A DNA stretch of 64,000 nucleotides from Phlebotomus papatasi (taxonomy: Eukaryota; Arthropoda; Insecta; Diptera; Psychodidae): NCBI RefSeq assembly GCF_024763615.1, contig NC_077222.1, positions 68,882,001 to 68,946,000 of the forward strand, in the 5' to 3' direction. The stretch's first letter is position 1; every line of letters starts with the position of its first letter. The notes under the pieces are model-generated. The model did not search any database. It saw only the letters and a program-made list of their open reading frames with translations, and had not been told where the DNA came from. Of the stretch, positions 57,053-64,000 are shown one piece after another. The position numbers and the translations under genes were made by a program.

Positions 57053-58874
57053 ATTTACTCATAAAATTAGAAACATATATTTTATCAATCTTTAAGCCAA
57101 AAAAAAAGAATTCAATTCAATTTTTTTTCGATTTCAATTTATTCATCTCATTTTCATCTTTTTGCCCCCTTCCCATGCGGCCATCGCCGTCTTAGTATTG
57201 ACTCACTGGTTGTATGTGTTATGTTACAATATCAGTTGTTACAATTTCATAATTTCATAGGAAAGTAGGCAGGCCAGACTGAATTTGAGAGAGGGAAGAA
57301 CCACTTCCGAGCCTAGGGCTGTTTGGAATGTGGGTAATTGTGAATATGATAAAATTATAAAAAATAAAATAAAATAAAATTCAACGACTAGGAACTATTC
57401 ACTAAATACCATGGTCAACGGAATTTTTAGCTAAAATCAGTAAGATTATTATTTCGTCAAGTACATTTTAGAATACAGGACAGCGCAGTTTCCCATACTT
57501 GAATGGAGTCATTAAATTTGGATACATTACACCCGTCCCGAAGAAATAAATTACAGTTGCACTAACAGTCGGGTATGTTTAAATCGTTTTCTCGTATATC
57601 ATCGTTCTCATCTTGCAAATGGAGATCTCAGGAACTTCACCCAATTAGCCTAGATTAAAGCTTATTGCAAATTGTGTTGTGTGTGGGATGAGAAAAGTGC
57701 ATATATAGGTTTGAGTTAACCCCTCTGTGATGAGACAGTGTTAGTTTTCTCGTGGTTACATCCCATGGAGTGCAAAAACTATGTATAGGAGGAAAATGAC
57801 GATGGAGAACGTGCCAGATTTTAGCGGATTCTGGTTTATAATACTAAGTGATGTGAATGCAAATCAACCTGAGGTGCAACCAAAAAGTTATATATTTAAC
57901 AAACCCCAGCACCCGTTCTTAAGGATTAGGCACTAAACAAGCTTCCACAGCACTAACAAACTAAATCCGAATGCAAATTCAGCCAAACAATCAAGTATCA
58001 TTTCATTTTATACCAAACAACAATTTGTGCCAAATATCAAAGTGTGATTAGATGGTTATTTTGGCAAATTATGTGTAATATAAAAAATATATTTTTGCTA
58101 AAGATGGGTAAACGATTTCAAGAATTTTCATCTATGAAAACTTTTAATGTGAAAAATCCAATTTTTAACCCTTTTTCCCTATCTTACTCCCAAATGGAAA
58201 CTTTTAAAATACATAAGAGAATTAAGAGAAGTTGTGTTATCTCCCCACACTGAAAATATATATGTTCACAAAGTTCAACCAATTTGTTAATTTGTTGAAG
58301 AGCTTTTGGCAACAATTTACAAACACTATGATTGTGTAGAAGCTATATTGGTCCAATTTATACAATTACAGCATATATATATAGTCATACACGTAACTCT
58401 GCTATGGCTAGCAAATCCGATGGCATGGCCTGGTGGTGAAATAATGCAAACATCCACAATGGTCAGTGAAATGAGACAATGTAGAAAATAGAAAATTCAA
58501 TTACATTCAAATATTGTCCCTTTCCCTTTCCTCACAATTGCAAACACAGTCAATTGGAACTTCAATTGTGGTGTTCTAAAGCCGAAATTGTAAGCCATTG
58601 CTGCAACAGTTAAAAAAAAAACTTTTTGTCACTAATGTCACAGCCCCTGCAACTAATGACTTGTTCAACGAATACCTCAAACTGCATCACAGATTAACCT
58701 TTTGTCCTGACGAGTAGAATTTTTATTATTTAAAAACATTACAATAAATAGCAATTTATTTGCAATTGGGGAGGAGTAAATAAGTAGGGCTAACAAGTGA
58801 ACCGAAAGCGTTCGATTGGTTGATCAATCTCCATAATCAGCTGATCGGCAGTCAAAGTGAACTTGTGATTATCA

Positions 58875-59040
58875 CACTGAGAGAAATCCGAAAAAGTTAA
58901 AATAACATTCCGGAAATGTTAATTTTACCCTTAAAAAGGTGTAAAATTAACATTAAAAAATATTGATATATTTTTACACATAAAAAGTGTTAAAATTATG
59001 AGGAAGAAAAGTTAATTGCGCCCTCTTTTTTTTCTCAGTG
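58875..59040. mobile_element. CACTGAGA-type element, copy 2 (inverted)
   Basis: Left CACTGAGAGAAATCCGAAAA, right GCGCCCTCTTTTTTTTCTCA, GTG. Matches the reverse complement of copy 1, which is about 40 bases longer in the middle. Confidence 0.68.
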
Positions 59041-59264
59041 CAGGCATATTTACCTTTACTAAACTGACAAAATACAAAATCTTCTTAACAGATATCTTAG
59101 AATAATTATTACTATATTTTAGATATAGTTGAGTATCTTAATATGTTTACTTTTATCTTAAATTTAAAAAAAAATCAACACTTAAAACAAGTTGCAAAGC
59201 ATCCCATGCTTTGCGGAATGCTCGAACTGGCGACTTAGCTTCTATAAAGGTGCTACTGGACTCA

Positions 59265-59820
59265 TAAATCACTCAAAAGATCGCCAAAATTAGCTTAAGA
59301 ATAATACAATTGATATTTGAATAAATAATATATGTCGGTTCATTATCGGTCCGAAATTGATTTGAATCAGTTCAGGCCTGTCAAGAATTCCAAGACCTTT
59401 CCAACGAGCCTAAATATGATGCCATTCGATTGCGAAAAATGCTCTCCATAGCATATAGTACCATTCTTGGCGTTTGACCTTGAATATCCGTTATTAGAAA
59501 TGATTTAACTGTATTTTCGTATGTAGACGAAATATCCGTCTATAGGCAACATCTCAAACATATTTAAAAATAAAAAAAATCCTACGACGCATTTTCGAGA
59601 CATCTAAAAAACATAGTTTTGGAAGGGATGGGGGTGAGTTAAAAATTGGGGGCATGTTACTGTTTCTTTGATCGAATTTGATCGAGTCATAAGGGGGTCC
59701 TCGGAAGGTGCCAAGTCTCTATCTCTAAGCGTTTCATCTGCAGAGTTGGCGACAGCCAACAGACGGACAGACGCACAAACAACATGATATCATTTCTTAG
59801 AAATCGTCTGAAACGCGAAT
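59265..59820 (+). repeat. Interspersed repeat family R, copy 3
   Basis: Shares AAGACCTTTCCAACGAGCC, CGTTATTAGAAATGATT, AGTTGGCGACAGCC, GACGGACAGACGCACAAAC and AGAAATCGTCTGAAACGCGA with the 33.3 kb copy; more diverged in its first half. Confidence 0.72.
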
Positions 59821-60531
59821 AGGGGAAAAGCTCATTAATTGTCGCTATTGAACTTTCAAATGTTTGATACTGTCTTTGAAGAACTTAATAATTAGAATTT
59901 TAATCTATTTATTGGTAAGCATATAGAATTAATTCGCAAAAATATAATATAACATAAATTTTAAATATTAAGTAATTTAACCCATTCCTTACCATGGTAT
60001 TATACATCATACGCAAATTGAGTGATTTTAGATGACTTATTCCCGGGCAAATTTAATCCAAATTGCTGTCGGGAATGGATTTTTAGTAATTTTAGTTCTT
60101 CAATTTCTTGAGAAAAATAGTCCGACAGAGATGGGAATACATTTTGTTATTGTTTTCTTGCTTCGCGGAAGGACATGCAAAATTTTTGCTCAAAATAGCG
60201 GACGGAAAATGCGACATCCCGTCAAATTTGTTAAAATTGGCCTCTTTTCTCTTTTCTGATTTGAATTCTAGTTGTCAATTTGTTTTCTTGGGTAGTTCCT
60301 CTATCTAAAGCAATGTATAGTTTGTAATGAATTAATGTACAGAATTTAAATTCAGCGACCGTTAAGACGTGTGTTTAACAGGGGTTCCCCGCGACCCCAT
60401 GAAAGGTAAACATTTTTTCTTTTCAAAAAAATCATCTATTAGTCTGTAGAAAACCAATTCCAAAATATGAACATTCTATCTCAAGTATTTCTGGTACATT
60501 GACTGAATGAGTTAATGTTGCAAATCACTTA

Positions 60532-60728
60532 GGGGGAGGTGGGGCTACATTGAGTTGGGACTAAAGCGCTATTTTTCGTGTATTTCTGAAAAAAACTGGG
60601 ATCCATCTTAATGTAATTTAGGTAGACAAAATAATTACAGATCTAAATTAAATTATCGCAAGATTCAGCTTCCCTTATGTGGGAAAAATAGCATTTTCAA
60701 TGTAACCTGCTGCAGCCCCACCGCCCTC
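60532..60728. mobile_element. GGGG/TA MITE, 'GGGGCTACATTGAG' family
   Basis: TA flanks. Left GGGGGAGGTGGGGCTACATT, right CAGCCCCACCGCCCTC. Relative of 19736-19953 (shared ACTGGGATCC/ACTGGGTTTT and TAATGTAATTT segments). Confidence 0.7.
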
Positions 60729-62464
60729 TATTTAAATGCTCATTAGTAACAATCGTAACAATTATTGTGAATCGCACTAAAATTTAATGAGACATTGTGA
60801 TAACATGGTAAACCTCAAAGATTTATCTTAAAATTGTTTGGGAATATATAAATTGAAACAAAAGACACTTTATCAAGATATCGCTTATTCAAATAATAAA
60901 GACAAAAAAAATTAAATTTCGAAAAAACGTGATATTTACAACGCTTAAAATTTGTAATTCCACCTGATCAAGGTAGTGCATTTTGTGACGTATTAAACAC
61001 TTCCACATTATTTTCTAGTTTTATAAGAAAATATTAAAAATTATACTTTTTGCGATAATAATAAGAGGTTGAAGTCTGTTAAGAATTCAAAAATAGGATA
61101 GGGGATACAATAATTATATGTTGGTTTTTTTAATTTAAAATATTCTTTCTTTGAATGCATAAAATAATTCTCAATTCCAAATTCGAATATACATCACTTT
61201 GCGAGTTAATTCCATTCCGGAATGAAATAAATTAATTGTGCAACATCCCTACTGACAATTTTAGAGCTTGTGACAAAATCATTAATATCTAACTTACCAT
61301 ATCTATTAATGCTGCTTCCCATGAAGAGAAAGAGGAAAGAGTGTATAGCAATTGTGCCGGATGCAAGTAAGCATAATGGTATCCAATTGGTGGAATGTCT
61401 GAATGTACAATTTAATCGACATTTCATGCTTTATTTATTGTAACGAACGAACCCTATAAATTTTGTTCGGATTGGTCAACAATCAGCGTCACCAAATTAG
61501 CACTTGATTAATGCTTGTCGGACCTAACTTTAGTTTCATTCACATACACAACGGATAACCCACCCTTAGGGTATATATTGGGGCTCTTGGCCACCCCAAA
61601 TTTCATATATGTACAATCATCCCTTTCAGTGTTGGATACACTGTATCTGTACCAAACTCTCGTCAAAGATCTCTATAGTCTTGTTTCGCATATATTGTGC
61701 AAGCCGCTTCGAATACCATTTTGGAGCATTTGGGGATGGTTTAGGAAGAACAAGTGAACCAATTTTGTCGTATAGACCACACCAAGTATCAACTACAATA
61801 TAGTAAAATCGTAGTGGATAAGCCTTTAATAGAGTGTGGCTGGACTGAGTAAACTTTCTCACAACAAAGCATAGTCAATGAATATGAAATTAGTTTGTGC
61901 ACAATATCCATATTTTATTACCCATACTATTTCAAATGTGACTCTTGTATCGGCAACAAAGTTGTTTGAAAATATTTAAAATAATTCAACTTCATTTTAT
62001 TAGTTTGTTTTTGCTACAGCAGTACAAAAAGATTTGAAATCCCACCGAGAAAATTTAACTTGGAAGCATTTTGAGTTTATTCACTAGTTATATTGTGCTC
62101 TATTTGGAAATTCACTTTATTCAACTCTCTTTTCTGTTTCACTGCAAGAGATTTCCTCTTGTTTTTAGCATTCTATTATATTGTTCAATCTCAAAGTCTT
62201 TTCTTTTCCCCAATTTCTCCCAGTGACGGTATAAACCGCAACAGAACTACTAACTTTGTCTGTTAAAAAAAATACCCCAAGCACATGGTGAAAGTGGTGA
62301 GTGAACAAAATCCTGATTTTGTGGTTTCACTAGAAATATTATTAACAGTATTCTCAAATATAAAATTAATGTCTTTTCCTGTTGTTCGAAAATTAACTGA
62401 AGAGGATTTTTCTACTTTTGTTTTCACGATTGTTAATAATTCTTATAATTAATCTCTTGACATA

Positions 62465-63185
62465 GGGTAAAGTGATATAATTTGGAATTAGTGTTACAAG
62501 TTGGACAATTCGCCAGTACAAGTTGGACATGGCTTTTTTCTTGATAAATACAGTACAAAATTTGTTTTTAAGCACAACGAACCAAATTTTAAAACTAAGG
62601 GCAGAATCACATTGACAGTAAAATGCTCACCGTCACCGTCAAATCCCTCACCGTATTTCGTTGATTTACGCATTTTCATTGCAATTCTTACGCAAATTTT
62701 CCATTACGATATTACATTGTCTCATACTCGGTGGTACTAGGTGAAAATAGTATAAGAAAATTGAATAAATAAAGCGAAAATGCGATAAACGGTAAGCAAA
62801 ACAAAAAACTGTAGGATTTTTTTGCTACAGTTCTTCGTACAGTTTTATTGCTCACCGTTTATCGCATTTCCGCTTTATTTATTCAATTTTCTTATATTAT
62901 TTTCACCTAGTGCCACCGACTATGAGCAGTATGAGATAATGTAACACGGTAATTAAGAATTTGCGTAAAAATTGCAATGAAAATGCGTAAATCAACGAAA
63001 TACGGTGAGGGCTTTGACGGTGACGGTGAGCATTTTACTGTCAATGTGATTCTGCCCTAAAGCATTAAAAATATACAAATAAAAATTGATAAAAATGAAG
63101 TACTAAATTTATCAAGACAAAAAGCCCTGTCCAAATTGTACCATTGTCCAACTTGTACCACTGTCCAACTTGTACAACTTTACCC
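62465..63185. mobile_element. Tc1/mariner-type MITE, family 'GGGTAAAG', copy 3, interrupted
   Basis: TA at 62463-62464 and 63186-63187. Ends GGGTAAAGTGATATAATTTG and CAACTTGTACAACTTTACCC. Inverted relative to copies 1 and 2. Interrupted at 62599-63057 by a fold-back element; removing that and one TAA restores the family sequence. Confidence 0.88.
62599..63057. mobile_element. Full-length hairpin (fold-back) MITE with TAA target duplication
   Basis: Begins GGGCAGAATCACATTGACAG and ends with its complement CTGTCAATGTGATTCTGCCC. Complementarity continues almost to the centre (GATAAACGGTAAGCAAAAC against GCTCACCGTTTATC; GCTACAG/CTGTAG near 62810-62835). Arms are about 215-220 bases. TAA at 62596-62598 and 63058-63060. 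A 3-base TAA duplication suits PIF/Harbinger-type transposition. Confidence 0.85.
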
Positions 63186-63187
63186 TA

Positions 63188-64000
63188 TGTCTTTAACATA
63201 ATATTATATAACTGCGTGAGTTCCACAATATTCTCTAAACAATTGTACTCAAGGGGGAGATATTAGGGTTGAAAGTGGTGTACAGCTGAAAATGAAGTGC
63301 TTGGAAGTATTTGGAAGTAGGAGTACTCGAATATAAAGTCTTTTCTGTCTAATTCCGTATTCTACAGACTACGTTACTTTTAGTTTAGGTTTTTAATTCG
63401 AACGGTAATATAATTTGGAAAGGTTTGTGAAATTTTCAAGTTCAGTTATGACAATGAAATTTATTATAGCTTGATTTGTGTCGTATTTTTCCCGAGAAAA
63501 TATTCAGTTGAATAATGATTTTCCTGAATTTTCACAGGAATTTCAAATTCATGTAGTGGCTCACCAATAATGACATAGCTATTGCAATTGACTGTAAATC
63601 AATTTGATATAATTTTTTTTTTTCTAATTTATCGTGTATGTATTGGATGATTGTATAAATTCGTAGGACTTTTTCGCGAATATCGTTAAGGGGTATCCCA
63701 TAGGTTACCTCCACCAATTTTTGTTTACCTTTTTGCATATACTGGAAAGGTTTTAGTGTATTACATCTCTTAAATGCCAAAAGTATTCGTCAAAAAAGTC
63801 GATTTGTGGTTTTTTGAGGGCTTTAATAAAATGAGGAACAAAAGGTGCATTTGTAATATTTAATTTTAAACTAATTTTGGAAAGATCTATCTGATGGACT
63901 TCCATTAAAAATAAAACATTTTGGGGGTCTATTTAAATCGTGTCCTTGTTCTAAGATCTATGTCGATCTATCCTTCGAATTATCAATTCCATTTTAAACA
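63188..64000. other. Window end, nothing recognised
   Basis: AT-rich. The minus-strand ORF 63532-63780 has no domain I can name. Confidence 0.5.

Larger units (their letters stand above)
55700..58874. other. Intergenic DNA with three TIR elements
   Basis: Elements at 56128-56466, 56520-56726 and 56849-57052. Around 57650-57930 there is a promoter-like stretch (CATATATAGG at about 57699) followed by a 47-codon ORF at 57789; no gene can be supported. Confidence 0.55.
59041..62464. other. Intergenic DNA with family R and one MITE
   Basis: Contains family R copy 3 (59265-59820), a MITE (60532-60728) and a remnant of the GTTATCACAC family near 60770. No gene could be supported; ORFs near 60.1 and 61.6 kb overlap one another on both strands and show no domain. 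Confidence 0.55.

Noticed and set aside
61515..61862. Overlapping ORFs on both strands near 61.6 kb
   Set aside because: No domain, no splice or promoter support, and the frames overlap on opposite strands, as chance ORFs do.
63532..63780. Minus-strand ORF of 82 codons near the window end
   Set aside because: No recognisable motif. A terminal exon of an unseen gene cannot be excluded but is unsupported.

Overview
The window is AT-rich animal DNA with GT-AG introns, a tRNA-derived SINE, a decayed mariner copy and many small terminal-inverted-repeat (TIR) elements. The protein sequences look insect, most likely dipteran. That placement is inference from protein resemblance and genome style; no species can be named from the sequence.

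Layout: (1) About 1.6-32 kb, plus strand: the 3' part of a long gene for a cell-surface protein with five CUB domains, one LDL-receptor class A module and a membrane anchor, the domain order of nematode LEV-10. Thirteen exons form a continuous frame with matching phases at every junction. The signal peptide and 5' exons lie left of the window. After the LDLa exon there are two competing 3' ends. One (24518-24606) ends in a hydrophobic tail resembling a GPI-anchor signal. The other (25727-25906 plus 28653-28861) encodes a transmembrane helix and cytoplasmic tail. Both complete the last LDLa cysteine through the same split codon. An A-rich stretch of about 3 kb after 28861 looks like a long 3' UTR. 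(2) 32-35.7 kb: intergenic, with repeats. (3) 35739-39876, plus: four-exon Smu1, a spliceosome-associated LisH/CTLH/WD40 protein. (4) 44417-39961, minus: three-exon CDK2-type kinase, tail-to-tail with Smu1, with only 84 bases between stop codons and crossed poly(A) signals. An E2F-type site lies upstream of its start. Its second intron carries an opposite-strand 141-codon ORF with an N-terminal hydrophobic segment, possibly a nested small secreted-protein gene. (5) 44.5-64 kb: no gene I can recognise; mostly transposon debris.

The repeat content is a second story. Many short elements begin with GGG(G) and end with CCC(C) between TA dinucleotides, and several are nested. Uninterrupted relatives elsewhere in the window show the pre-insertion sites, for example at 62465-63185, 49357-50062 and 54957-55373. 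No CRISPR array, rRNA or functional tRNA gene was seen.
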